Origin: Diphasiastrum complanatum
Taxonomy: Eukaryota > Streptophyta > Lycopodiopsida > Lycopodiales > Lycopodiaceae
Direction of reading: 5' to 3'
Assembly: GCA_029204225.1 (NCBI GenBank)
Contig: CM055111.1
Coordinates: 27,796,340-27,860,339, forward strand
Length of the DNA: 64,000 nt
A program made the translations under genes and the position numbers. The notes below the pieces were generated by a model. That model was given only the letters and a program-made list of their open reading frames with translations. It searched no databases and had not been told where the DNA came from. Numbering within the stretch: the stretch's first letter is position 1; every line of letters starts with the position of its first letter. Below, piece after piece: positions 12,493 to 23,291 of the stretch.

Positions 12493-12977
12493 ATTAATAA
12501 TTATGCATGGCACTATTGAACCCTAATTGTTGCGAGCTCTAGTTTGCAATGCTCATAATTTTTTTTCAAACCAACCTTATAAAAACTCACAAGGTTTTCA
12601 TGAATTAGATGAAAGGGTAGAATAAAACCTTAAAACTTGAAATTCATAACTGAAACTAGGTGTTTGAGCACTGATACTTTGAGTGGCCAAAAGAATTCGT
12701 AGCAGTTGTGAAGGGGAAAAACTTGGATGTGGCAGCACATGGTTGGCCAAGAGCATCCTAGTTCTGAGCCATAGCAAGGGCTTGTAAAAGGTATTCTATC
12801 TGCATCATAGATTTTCAACTGGTACATATGGGATTCGCCATTCCACGACAGGCTACAGCTTGAATCCACCCTCGTCGCCCCATGGAGTGTGCTACAACAA
12901 ATCGCCCGCGGCGTGTGGACAAATAAAATTTATATACACAATTGAGCATATGTTTTAGGGACGGTTATAAAGGGAAA

Positions 12978-12981
<4 letters not shown>

Positions 12982-13017
<36 letters not shown>
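12982..13017. repeat. (TC)18 microsatellite
   Basis: A dinucleotide run of 36 bp between unidentified sequences, 1.8 kb upstream of the transporter start codon. Confidence 0.95.
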
Positions 13018-13021
<4 letters not shown>

Positions 13022-14791
13022 CGCTGACTGTTCGAAGAAGAATATTCATATAAGAAACCATAGGCTTTGATGCCGCTGCCGCTGAGATGACTCCACATTT
13101 TACTGCCGCCTCTGCAGCATTGCTTTGAATCACCAAACCCATTTTGGGTGCCACTGTCGCTGCTGTTTGATTCTGTTTCTACTCAATTCAGCAGAAAATT
13201 CATCTGACTCTCTCTGGAATCAAACTGCTTTACAGCAACAGCAACACAAAATCTGAAATTCGGATTTCTGCTGAAAGGTGGGTTCTGACAGTCTTTGATG
13301 TGGGGATCGTTTTGCTGCGGAGAGTAGCAGTTGGCATCAAGGTGTTGTGTCTGCTTCAAAAGCTTCGTTGTCCAAGGAAGCACAATTTATATGCAAGCTG
13401 CTGTTGTCATGGGGATATTCAAATAATCCAAAGTGGATCACTATAAGGTACCGTCATTTCATCCAACCCAGAGCCGCATTCAGTTCGCTTTGGGATCTAG
13501 TGTTGGCCATTTGTGCTTAAATTTTGCAGGCGCGAAGGTTGACTAGTGTTTTGATGTGTGTATATTACAGACATCTAATTTTTTTTTTAATATTAGAAGT
13601 GATACCAAGTGTTGTACACAACTTGTAGGTCTTTGGATCATTAAGTTTCTTGAAATAAGCATTGCTTGAATATTTCTTCCATTAAACAAAAGTTTCACTT
13701 TGACGAGAATTTGAAACAGGAGTGAGAAGAATTTTTCAGAGAGTAGGAACATTGTTAGATCCATTGTTTGTGTTGGAGCTCTATTGTACCACAAGCCTTA
13801 CAAGCTTTCAATGTAACCTACAGTTATTTGAAAAACCAGTGTATGCTTGACCTTTTTTTGGGTCTTATCAATCAAGAAAAGAATCTACTCACATAGCTTG
13901 GAAATCAAACAACCGTTAGAGATCCACACATGCAACCCGAAATTTTTATGTGTTGGAAATAAGGAGGGAGGGCCCTAACCTAACCTAGATCTAGACACTA
14001 ATCAGGGTCATGACTCTCGTCATCAATTATTTGATGTTTTCAGTCAAAACATGGGTGTAATCATTTCACCAATTTCAAATCACACCTTTAGTAAAGTTCA
14101 CCCACATGGGTCAAAATTCAATAGTCCAGCAGAATTTGTGCGATTCAAGCTGAATCAAGCTTGAACCTAGTCACAGGCTAAAAATTGAGAGAAAAGGATA
14201 TAAAAGCCTAATTACAAGAACCATTGAGTTTGTAATCCTCAAATTGTATGCGCTCGATACTAAGTAAGCGATGGTAAGAGGGATAACAATTGCAGAGAAG
14301 ACATGTGGGAGACGAACATTGACAATGCATTTTTCTTGAGGGAGTTGCCAGCTTTTACATTTATATGCCTCTCACAGAAGTATATGCCTTATACCTGGCA
14401 CTAGAGGTTTTTGCTGGTGGTTATAAACTGCTTACTGTTGCTTTTTTCAGGTTTTCATTACATGCGTCATAATCTTCTCGCAAACGTATATTTATGAGAA
14501 GATCGGAGAATAGATGCTTCCAGTAATGATGGGATGAAGTTGCTCTTGAAGATAATGGTCCTTGATAGGAGATTGACGATGTACAGGAATGTGAAGGTAT
14601 AAAGGAAAATTCACTGTCAATAATCCATAGGCTGCAAAATCAGGGCATGAAAAAGGCAAAGAACTGACAGGGTGAGAAGGTAATTCTAAAGCTACACGCA
14701 TTATAAGTACCTTGGATACAACAATCAGCTGAAATCTTCTTTATGAAAGTCTTTGCATAAATGAGCCTGCCCTCAATAGGTGGGGATTCGA
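13018..14791. other. Upstream region of the transporter gene
   Basis: No other gene is seen. The 5' UTR and promoter of the polyamine transporter must lie here or begin here. The frame of the transporter is closed by TAG at 14777-14779, so its first usable ATG is 14792. I could not choose a TATA box or a transcription start, and a 5' UTR intron cannot be excluded. Confidence 0.4.
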
Positions 14792-16243
14792 ATGGGTGAG
14801 ACCAAGCAGCGTCCTAAGTCTGGAGGTATTGAAGAAGCGCCTATACTCCACCGCCCCAAGCTTTCTGTGATTCCACTGGTTGCGTTGATCTTCTATGAAG
14901 TATCAGGAGGACCTTTTGGGGTGGAGGATTCTGTGAAGGCCGGTGGACCTCTTTTAGCAATTTTGGGTTTCGTGATTTTTCCATTCATTTGGAGCATTCC
15001 AGAAGCTCTTGTAACAGCAGAGTTAGCGACTGCGTTTCCTGATAACGGAGGCTATGTATTATGGATTTCAGCGGCATTTGGTCCGTTTTGGGGTTTTCAG
15101 GAAGGGTTTTGGAAGTGGTTGAGTGGCGTTATTGATAATGCACTTTATCCCGTTCTCTTTCTAGACTACGTTAAGCATTCATTTCCGATAGTTTCAGCTG
15201 GGCCTACCAGATTTGCAGCTCTGGCCGTTACCACATTTGGATTGACGTATCTCAACTACCGTGGACTCACAATCGTAGGGTTTACTGCCATTGGTCTTGC
15301 AATTTTCTCCTTGCTTCCATTTTGTGCATTGGGTATTCTTGCAATCCCTCGGATCAGACCTCAAAAGTGGTTAGCCATTGATCTCCATCACACTAATTGG
15401 AGAGGCTATTTCAACAGCCTTTTCTGGAATCTCAATTTTTGGGATAAAGCGAGCACTCTTGCAGGAGAAGTGGAGAAACCAAGAGAGGCATTCCCAAAGG
15501 CACTATTTGCTGCTGTTCTTCTAGTAGTTTTCTCGTATCTGATACCACTTCTTGCAGGAACAGGAGCATTAGATACATCAAAATCTGACTGGGAGGATGG
15601 ATATTTCGCAGATGTCGCACTCGCCATAGGTGGTGTTTGGTTGAAATGGTGGGTTGAAATTGCTGCTGCTCTCTCTAATATGGGCTTGTTTGAGGCAGAA
15701 ATGAGCAGTGATGCATTCCAGCTACTTGGCATGGGAGAGAGAGGGATGCTGCCCTTATTGTTTGCTCAAAGGTCCAAGTATGGGACTCCAATATGGGGCA
15801 TCGTCTTCTCTTCCACTGGTGTGATCATGCTTTCTTGGATGAGTTTTCAAGAGATTATTGAATTTCTAAATTTCCTCTACAGTTTTGGTATGCTCCTTGA
15901 GTTTGCAGCATTTATCTGGCTGAGGTTGAAGCAGCCTGAGCTGCCCCGCCCTTTCAGAGTTCCTTTAAATACTACTGGGGTGATTCTCATGTGTTTTCCA
16001 CCCTCAGCTCTGCTCATTCTGGTGATGTGCATTGCCTCAGCTAAAACTATCATAGTTGGCGTTGCTGTTGCTCTCGTTGGTCTTCTCCTTTATCCCACTA
16101 TTGAGATGATAAAGCAGAAGAAGTGGTTAAGATTTGCAGAAGATGCAGGTCTTACAGCGCTCCAAGCTGAGGAGCTTTCTTCAGCAGCAATTCTTGAAGA
16201 AGACGAAGATTCTGAGGCAGAAATTGGGCTCCTTTCATCTTGA
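14792..16243 (+). CDS. Polyamine/amino-acid transporter (LAT/PUT family, APC superfamily)
   Basis: Complete intronless frame of 483 residues, a usual length for plant polyamine uptake transporters (PUT/LAT). The first ATG after an in-frame TAG is 14792. The cytosolic N-terminus (1-24) is followed by TM1 with the unwound FYEVSGGPFGVED segment (34-46), PEALVTAELATAFPDNGGY (70-88) and about twelve hydrophobic helices. The APC-type loop GEVEKPREAFPKA is at 225-237, and QPELPRPFRVPL at 381-392. The C-terminus is acidic (EEDEDSEAE, 469-477). Family members are proton-coupled importers of polyamines, and some carry paraquat; location varies between plasma membrane and endomembranes. Substrate and location here are inferred from family only. 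No stops or lost motifs. A single-exon structure fits at least some plant homologues; a retrocopy origin is possible but no poly(A) tail or duplication is visible. Confidence 0.95.
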   Translation: MGETKQRPKSGGIEEAPILHRPKLSVIPLVALIFYEVSGGPFGVEDSVKAGGPLLAILGFVIFPFIWSIPEALVTAELATAFPDNGGYVLWISAAFGPFWGFQEGFWKWLSGVIDNALYPVLFLDYVKHSFPIVSAGPTRFAALAVTTFGLTYLNYRGLTIVGFTAIGLAIFSLLPFCALGILAIPRIRPQKWLAIDLHHTNWRGYFNSLFWNLNFWDKASTLAGEVEKPREAFPKALFAAVLLVVFSYLIPLLAGTGALDTSKSDWEDGYFADVALAIGGVWLKWWVEIAAALSNMGLFEAEMSSDAFQLLGMGERGMLPLLFAQRSKYGTPIWGIVFSSTGVIMLSWMSFQEIIEFLNFLYSFGMLLEFAAFIWLRLKQPELPRPFRVPLNTTGVILMCFPPSALLILVMCIASAKTIIVGVAVALVGLLLYPTIEMIKQKKWLRFAEDAGLTALQAEELSSAAILEEDEDSEAEIGLLSS

Positions 16244-18916
16244 CAAATAATCAGCAGACATGATTATGAACTGATGAATATTGCAAAATATTGTCATGTA
16301 CAGGATAGCACAGGACAGTACAAGGAAGGCAATCATTAATTCTCCTCATCTGTTGCCTCATAGTTGTCTCAGTAACAATTTATTGACTCGCATATAACAA
16401 TGCCTGTATAATATTCACAAATAATTTGGCACTTCACCAGGAAGTGAGGTCTATTTGTTTACATTGTAATAGCCATTGCCAAATTAAGTCTGCTAAGAAT
16501 TTTTTGTATCTTATTTGAACATATTCAACTGAACCAGCTCTGGTGTAATCTTTCTAACATCAGTTTCTTCACTGAAGAAAATCATTCTGATGAGAGAGTT
16601 TTTAATCAGGTCACCTACAGTGGAGCTGCAAGATTTTGATGTATGGAAATTGGAGGTATAGTTTGATCCACGATTTAAAGAACCAATCTAAACTCGCTAA
16701 TCTTTTAAGAAATCAGCTATTTGCCATTATCTTCTGATGAGTTGCCTTTGTAGAATCTGGATATTTTCAAAAATCAAAAAATATATTAGAAACTTGCCTT
16801 AATAAATTCTTTAATTTGTTTTGGGTCTTTTTGGAAGATTTTTTGGCATAGCAAAGGGAAGGCTGGTCTTCAAATCATCTAAGCAGCTTTTGTTAGAAAG
16901 AGCCAGTGCTTAGAGTGCAATGGAGGACTAATAAGTTTGCAAGATGTTCATGTACATGATCCATATCTCTCTCTCTCTCTCTCACACACACACAGACACA
17001 CACACATTTCTACTACTTACTATTTAATCAATTGGTATAAAATCAATACATTCCAATTCAAAAATTGTTAACAAGAATTCGGAAAAGGTTTGATGGGATA
17101 ACGTTTGATGGACCCAAAGACATGTGCCATAACAACTTGAGTTGCACAAAAATCTTCTAGATTAAATTCGTATTTAACTTGGCTCCCTTTTTACATTTGG
17201 GCCCATTGAGAGCTAATCTTCCATTATTTCTCATGCCTCTGGCTTGCAAGTACATTGCACCATTCAATGGTGTCTAACATTATAACATTGGTACTTTATT
17301 GACCTTCTTTTGATAGCTTATTTCGAGTAGATATAATTTTTGGAACTACCACTGTTGTTCTTCTGTCAATCTCTGAGTAGTTTTGGGATTGTGTTTCTAC
17401 ATTCGGTCATTCCCATACAATTAGTGACAGTTGGCAACCCGTTGGAAGATTGTTGTGTGAATGTGATAGCAGTTAACAATCCACATATTTTGATTGCTAA
17501 CTTTGTTTTTTTTGTTGTTTTTCTAATGCATTACAATATAATTATTTGGTAAGTTTTGTGGTTTGTTTCTGGTTATGTATTGGATTAGACTATGCAAGTT
17601 TGAGTGTTCAAGTAAGAATGAGATTCTTAGAATGGTTCAATCCATTTGTTGTTTTTTGTTGACATTAAATGTCGAAAGTGTTATGGATGTGCATACCAAT
17701 CATGATGTTTGGATTGATAGCTACTTGGTATATTTAATTGAATATTGGGCTGTTAAAAATGCAATGCTTAGTTATGTTTTCAACCTAGACATATGTCTTG
17801 TATCTTAAAGAAATATTTTTGATCGTTTGTTGTGCTATTGACATCAAGTTACTAGACAAATATTGTAGCTCATTTTTGTTACATCCTTAACTTACTTGAA
17901 TAATGCTAGGGTGGTATAGGATTAATAAAATCGAGGCAAACATGTGATAATTGATACTAGACCTAGGGTTAGGAGATCCTTAGAGGTAAGGGCTATGACT
18001 TAAAGTTTGGCGTTTGAGTAAAATCATAAAACAACTAGAATGGACATGCATTGGGAAGTTTTTATTTCTATAAGCACTCTTGGGTACATGGCTTGGGCTA
18101 TAGGTGTGTGAGAGTGGGCTTCAACATACGTTGACATTCATTCCCTAGGTGTGAGGCATGGACTATGGAATGAAGCCTATGGATCCTCTAGCACTTAGTG
18201 TGGCCATATCCTAGATTGGAGGTGGGGCTATGGTGGTATGTGATATCATGGCTATGTTCTAATGGAGAGATCACGAATGTTTATGGATGGGAGAACTCCT
18301 AGCCCGGAGGTAAGCATGGATTCATCTATGGTTGGATTTGATGATTCACACATGTTTTACTCCATGTTATTCTTTACCCATTTGGATTCATGTTAGAATT
18401 AGATCTGTGGTGGGCATTATAGTGATATAAGAGCATTCCTACATGAGGATGATCCAAGTAGCAAGGGAGATTTTGGCATTGGAAAGCACCAAGGGAGAAG
18501 TATCAAACATCGACAACATCACTTTTTTGGTGCCATTTTTTGTGCGAAAAATGCAAAATTTAGTTTGTCATGTACCAATTTCTTGTGAATTTGATTGCAA
18601 TTTGGGTAAAAAACCAATTGAAAAAATACTTTGTGCTCAGTGTGACTCTTGTTGAGGGGAATTTAATATATGCATCATATTTATTTGTGAGAAATGGAAC
18701 ACAAGGCTTGGGAAGCATTTTAGTGGAGCACAAGAGTAGTTGGAAACGTCGAACCTTGTAGAGTATTTATGATTTTCATTTTGTCCACATTTACAAGTGT
18801 TTGAAATATTTCAAACAAAGTTTCAAGTGTTTGAAGTGTTGTTGATCTTATTTAAGTGTTTATCTAAGGATTTAACCAACCCAAGTGCTAATTCAAGGTT
18901 TGGAAGGTTAGAAAGA
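16244..18916. other. 3' flank of transporter; no further gene
   Basis: The transporter 3' UTR runs into AT-rich sequence; I could not fix the poly(A) site. Around 18421-18435 the sequence tgatataagagca resembles a decayed tRNA-Met primer-binding site (tggtatcagagc), so an old LTR may end near 18420, but no partner LTR was found. Frames at 17340-17808 and 18443-18761 are unrecognised. Confidence 0.35.
16966..17006. repeat. Compound (TC)n(CA)n microsatellite
   Basis: A short TC run (16966-16982) followed by a CA run with one GA interruption (16983-17006), downstream of the transporter. Confidence 0.9.
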
Positions 18917-19656
18917 TGATAAAAAAGTGGTTAAATGACCATGTAAATTGAATAAAAGTACTCAATCTATTGTGAAAGTACTATACTTTAGGACCATAAA
19001 TGGATCTTAGAAAGATCCACAAGAGTGATTGGTTGCTTGCTTAACAATCTATCAAAAAACTAGACACAAAAAAGTTGATCTAGATTTGCAATTTGACAAA
19101 CAACAAGCAATAACAATCAAAGCATTAATCATAAACTGAAATCCGAGTCCGCACGTGTGAACCACAGCCTTGCTGTATAGCCTGTACACTGAGAATGAAG
19201 TAGAAATCAACTTGGTTGCATTCGAATAACAAAATCACAATGTACATAGTGGAGTAGCTCGAGATTGCCAATGAGCTCCAAAAATAATCTATCTTCTCAC
19301 TATGGAGAGATGGAATACATAGCAAAAGTGACTCCTTTGTAAAGTTAGGTGAATTTCCAGCATGTAATAAGCAAGTTAACTTAGCTTTCTTTCCATAATT
19401 TGCAACTCTAGCCTCTTTCCTAAACTCATGCCAAGTAGGTGGCTAGTTGGTCAAAATCTCATCATAAATTTAGGTGTAGGTCCTATAATGTAGGAATCAC
19501 TACCAAATAGACATGAACAACCCTATAGACTCAACTAACCTATAGTAGGAGTGGTTTCGCACGTGGCATCTTGACCTCACACGTGTGGGACCCATTATGC
19601 ACATGATTTGCAATATAATACATGGCTAGATTTTCCAACAGAGGCAATTTCTCACA
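18917..19656 (-). mobile_element. 3' LTR of minus-strand Copia C
   Basis: On the minus strand, RNase H sequence is followed by the purine tract ggggaggag and then TGTGAGAAATTGCC at 19656. The other end is placed at about 18917, where tgataaaa on plus (CA end on minus) and the nearby gattggttgcttgcttaacaatc resemble the terminal part of the related LTR 20134-20708. It contains a perfect cacacgtgtg palindrome (19578-19587) and a near-copy at 19151. The left boundary is approximate. Confidence 0.55.
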
Positions 19657-20133
19657 CTCCTCCCCAACTCTAGCCTTGAAAATTGTGATACTCTTATCAA
19701 TTACTCCAATTGAAGATCTTAGCTTGACAAATGAATCCTTAGCTAAGGATTTAGTGAATAGATCAGCTAAGCAATTCAATGAAGACACGTGTTGGAGCTT
19801 GATCTCTTTGGCTTGCACTTTCTCCCTCACAAAATGATGGGCAATCTCGATGTGCTTGCTCCTTGCATGGAATGTGGGATTAGTAGCAAGTGATTGGGTT
19901 GATTTGTCACAATAGATGATAGGAATTTCCTTCTCAATGACATGAAGCTCCACCAATGGCCTCTTGAGCCATAAGACCTCCTTGCATGTTGATGTCAAGG
20001 CCTTATACTCGGATTCTGTGGAAGATAAGGAGATTGTATCTTGCTTTTCAGAAAGCCATGATACTACTCCATCACATAAGAAGGTGGACATTGCACTTAT
20101 TGACTTTTGATCCACTTTTTCACCTGCAAAATC
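19657..20133 (-). pseudogene. Copia C RNase H (C-terminal part)
   Basis: Minus-strand frame with VSWLSEKQDTISLSSTESEY, KEVLWLKR, ATNPTFHARSKHIEIAHHFVREK and CLADLFTKSLAKDSF: the C-terminal blocks of Copia RNase H. It is split from its N-terminal part (right of 23291) by a plus-strand Copia inserted with duplication aaatc. The frame itself is open here, so most decay came from the insertions. Confidence 0.9.
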
Positions 20134-20708
20134 TGTTGAAAATTGTCACTTCTCACTTGTCATTTTTTATTGTAAATAAAGATCAATCATGAGTACAATG
20201 TTCATGATCTGATTTCACACGTGTGGAGCCTGTTCCCACATGTGAAAGAAAGTACTTTTCATATTTGTAAATATCTACTTTGATTTTGTATCAATCAAGT
20301 CAAGTGTGAACATGATATGACTAGTTTTTAGTAAAGTTGACTAGTCACCTAGAAGTTAGCTTATCCTTGCATGTGCATGAGTAAATGCTCCCACATGGCA
20401 AGTGGATGTTCACACGTGTGTATAGAGTTCTAGAAGATAAGATTTGATTTTATTGAATGATTGCTATCAAGAACCTATGTACTTGTTTCTTCAGGTGCAG
20501 GCCGTACAGTGGGCAGTACTCCACACGTGTGAGGCCGCTCTCACTTGTTTATGAAGATTTGACCCATTGCTCTTGCTTAAATCTAAGTGTAGTGAATCTA
20601 GATCAAGATCTAAAGTGTAGAACTTGATAGATCCATTGATTAAGCAACCAATAACTCTCTATGATTGTTAAGTACAATCATTAATGTCATAAAACTGAAA
20701 TTTTATCA
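20134..20708 (+). repeat. Copia A left LTR
   Basis: 575 bp from tgttgaaaattg to aattttatca, followed at once by the primer-binding site. It contains three perfect cacacgtgtg palindromes (20216-20225, 20411-20420, 20522-20531). Compared with the right LTR it lacks about 290 bp after agaagataag, near 20447. Confidence 0.9.
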
Positions 20709-20720
20709 TGGTATCAGAGC
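20709..20720 (+). promoter_or_regulatory. Primer-binding site (initiator tRNA-Met)
   Basis: tggtatcagagc directly follows the left LTR. It is the standard complement of the plant initiator tRNA-Met 3' end used by many Copia elements. Confidence 0.93.
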
Positions 20721-20823
20721 CGAGTAATAGATTGATCATTTGATTCATAAAACTTGCAAAGATCATTGGCAAAATTTGTTTTTGGCCAATACTAGTGAGG
20801 GCGAGTTCATCTAGAGTGATAGT

Positions 20824-21560
20824 TTGTTTCTATTTGGATCAAATCGACTTGGTGGCTGTGTATGTACTTTTCACATGTGTGAACCAGAATGTTACTTGAA
20901 GAAGAATCAACAAGCAAATCGATATCAAGGGGACATTGCTCAAGAGGAAGAAGATGAGGATGGATTCAACACATCCTTAATGGTTGCATCTACACCAACT
21001 TCAAGTCAAGACACATGGTGGATAGATAGTGGGGCTAGTTCCCACATGTCGTTTAACAAGCATTATTTTCTACTCTTCTCTCTTGTAATGACTCTAAGAA
21101 GTCAATATACACTGCTAGTGATGAAGAATGCAAGATAGATGGTATAGGATCTATTCCTCTTTGCTTAGGCACATCTAAAAGGATAGATCTAGATAATGTT
21201 TTGTATGTTCCTACCATTTCAAAAAACTTGCTTAGTGTAGGACAATTAATGGACAATGGACTAGATGTACATTTCAAGAATGGAGTTTGTTCCATCTTGA
21301 AAAATGATAAGTGCATAGCTAGTGGCATTAAGCAAGGTAGACTTTTCAAGTTGGATGCTAATGTTGCAAATGAAAGTGTGAACTTGGCTAGGGAGGAGCT
21401 ATCTCAAGTGGAGCTTTGGCATAAGTTAGGCCATCCTAGTCTTCAATCCATGGAGTCAATGGCAAGCAAGGAACTAGCTCTCGGCCTACCAAAAGCTTTC
21501 AAAAAGTGTGGAAAGATGTGTGAGGCATGTGGCTTTGCACAATCACACAAATCTTCTTAA
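20824..21560 (+). pseudogene. Copia A protease / GAG-pre-integrase relic
   Basis: The protease segment reads TWWIDSGASSHMSFNK (near 21010-21060) with the catalytic DSG intact. After a frameshift come VPTISKNLLSVGQLMDNG (the usual VP.L..NLLSVGQL block) and the GAG-pre-integrase HKLGHPSLQS block with CEACGFAQSHKSS, ended by TAA near 21558. Gag upstream is nearly all missing: the frame begins within about 100 bp of the primer-binding site. Confidence 0.85.
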
Positions 21561-21590
21561 TAGAGATCTTCATTAAGATCTCCCTCTCCC

Positions 21591-22212
21591 TTGGTAAAAG
21601 TTGATTTATCTAGTGAGGTAGATCTAGGCTTCCTAAAGTTTATACTTGCGATAGAAGTGTCTAGAAGTAGCAATTGTACTTTCATAACTCAATCTAAGTA
21701 TGCTACTTCCATTCTTGAAAAGTTTGGTATGAAAAATTGTAAGGGGATTGACACCCCTATGGAGCATGTTTTGAAAGCAACTAATGAAGGTGATGAAGCA
21801 TCCTTTGAGGACATCACCCTCTTTAGAAAGCTTATAGGCTCTCTAATCTATTTAACCATCACTAGACCTGACTTAAGTTTTTGTGTAAGCAAGTTGAGTC
21901 AAAGTATGCAAGCTCCTTTAGTGCATCATTGGAAAAGTGCCAAGAGAGTGCTTAGATATGTTTCTAGTACTAGATTTTTTGGCATACTTTATGAAGGATC
22001 TAACTTGCACTTGAGAGCCTACTCAGATTCAGATTTTGCAGGTGACAAGATGGATAGAAAGTCCATTAGTACATTTGCAACATTTCTTTGTGGAGGAGTA
22101 ATATCTTGGCTTTTTAAAAAGCAAGATACTATCTCGCTATCTTCTTGTGAAGCCGAGTACAAGGCATTGACTTCAACAACTAAAGAGCTCCTATGGCTAA
22201 GAAGACTCTTGA
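21591..22212 (+). pseudogene. Copia A RT end and RNase H
   Basis: An open stretch from the end of RT (GFLKFILAIEVSRSSNCTFI, YATSILEKFGMKNCK, DTPMEHVLK) into RNase H (YLTITRPDLSFCVSKLSQ, HHWKSAKRVLRYVSSTR, AYSDSDFAGDKMDRKSIS, ISWLFKKQDTISLSS, EAEYKALTSTTKELLWLRRLL). It stops making sense at 22212, where the sequence switches strand (inverted segment). The YVDD part of RT is missing. Confidence 0.9.
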
Positions 22213-22552
22213 AGGGAACATGCTCCACACGTGTGAAATCAGATCATGAACATTGTACTCATGATTGATCTTTATTTACAATAAAAAATGACAAGTGAGA
22301 AGTGACAATTTTCAACACTCCTCCTCACTTCTAACTTGGCAAATCTAATGTACATCTATCTACAGTTCCAAGAGCATATCCTAACTTGTAAAATGGATCT
22401 TTGGACAATGGCTTGGTTAAGATATCAGCTATGCATTCGGATGATGGTACATGATGTAGTTGCACCTCCTTGGATTGTACCTTCTCCCTCACAAAGTGGT
22501 GAGCTATCTCAATATGCTTTGTTCTAGCATGGAAGATAGGATTGGAAGCAAT
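22213..22552 (-). other. Inverted segment: RNase H end + polypurine tract + LTR start
   Basis: Read on the minus strand, 22552-22317 encodes the missing RNase H C-terminus (QIASNPIFHARTKHIEIAHH, VREKVQ, CIADILTKPLSKDPF), then gtgaggaggag, then at 22316 the LTR start tgttgaaaattgtcac running to 22213. These are just the parts expected next on the plus strand, so this is an in-place inversion of about 340 bp. A few codons of RNase H and about 20 bp of LTR are missing at the two joints. Confidence 0.85.
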
Positions 22553-23291
22553 TTGTTCATATTTGTAAATATCTACTTTGATTTTGTATCAATCAATCAA
22601 GTGTGAACATGATATGACTAGTTTTTAGTCAAGTTGACTAGTCACCTAGAAGTTAGCTTATCCTTGCATGTGCATGAGTAAATGCTCCCACATGGCAAGT
22701 GGATGTTCACACGTGTGTATAGAGTTCTAGAAGATAAGAGCTGACCATTTTTCTTAGATCCTATTTTGTAGGGAATATACCTATATTCTAGGAGACTAGC
22801 TCTTTGGATTTTAGCCATATTCTAGAAGGTCAAGTTTGGATAAGGATCAAGGATGGATCAAATGGATAGATCTAAGTTATGTGGCACTCTTCACACGTGT
22901 GAAGACCTGCTAGACTGTACCAGACTTGTGGATGTACTTGATCCATAAAAGGATCATCATTTTGCTAATGAGATTGATGAGACTTTTGCATTCTACACTT
23001 TTTTGAGATTTCTAGTCAATAGAATTGTGATTTTATTGAATGATTGCTATCAAGAACCTATGTAATTGTTGTTTTTGGTGTAGGCCGTACAATGGACCGT
23101 ACTCCACATGCGTGAGGCCGCTCTCACTTGTTTATGAAGATTTGATGCATTGCTCTTGCTTAAATCTAAGTGTAGTGAATCTAGATCAAGATCTAAAGTG
23201 TAGAACTTGATAAATCCATTGATTAAGCAACCAATAACTCTCCATGATTGTTAAGTACAATCATTAATGTCCTAAAACTGAAATTTTATCA
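22553..23291 (+). repeat. Copia A right LTR (5' part inverted away)
   Basis: Begins tcatatttgtaaatatc, which matches the left LTR from about position 120 of it, and ends aattttatca at 23291. It has cacacgtgtg at 22708-22717 and 22892-22901. The block 22740-23030 is absent from the left LTR. Confidence 0.88.

Larger units (their letters stand above)
20134..23291 (+). mobile_element. Nested Copia A, target duplication aaatc
   Basis: A 3158-bp insertion in Copia C. The perfect duplication aaatc lies at 20129-20133 and 23292-23296. Left LTR 20134-20708, tRNA-Met primer-binding site directly after it, then protease and GAG-pre-integrase remnants, RT-end/RNase H, an inverted segment (22213-22552) and the rest of the right LTR to 23291. 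Integrase and most of RT are deleted (junction near 21560-21590), so it could only have moved with help from another copy, or the deletion came after insertion. The LTRs differ by a block of about 290 bp (22740-23030) present only on the right. Confidence 0.9.

Noticed and set aside
14780-14791. Earlier start (GTG) for the polyamine transporter
   Set aside because: Not a plausible plant start codon; an in-frame TAG lies directly before it. The ATG at 14792 is used instead.
15406-15732. Antisense frame inside the transporter gene
   Set aside because: Shadow of a real coding sequence without its own features.
18421-18435. Primer-binding site tgatataagagca marking an LTR end
   Set aside because: Only partly similar to tggtatcagagc and no matching LTR was found; kept only as a remark.
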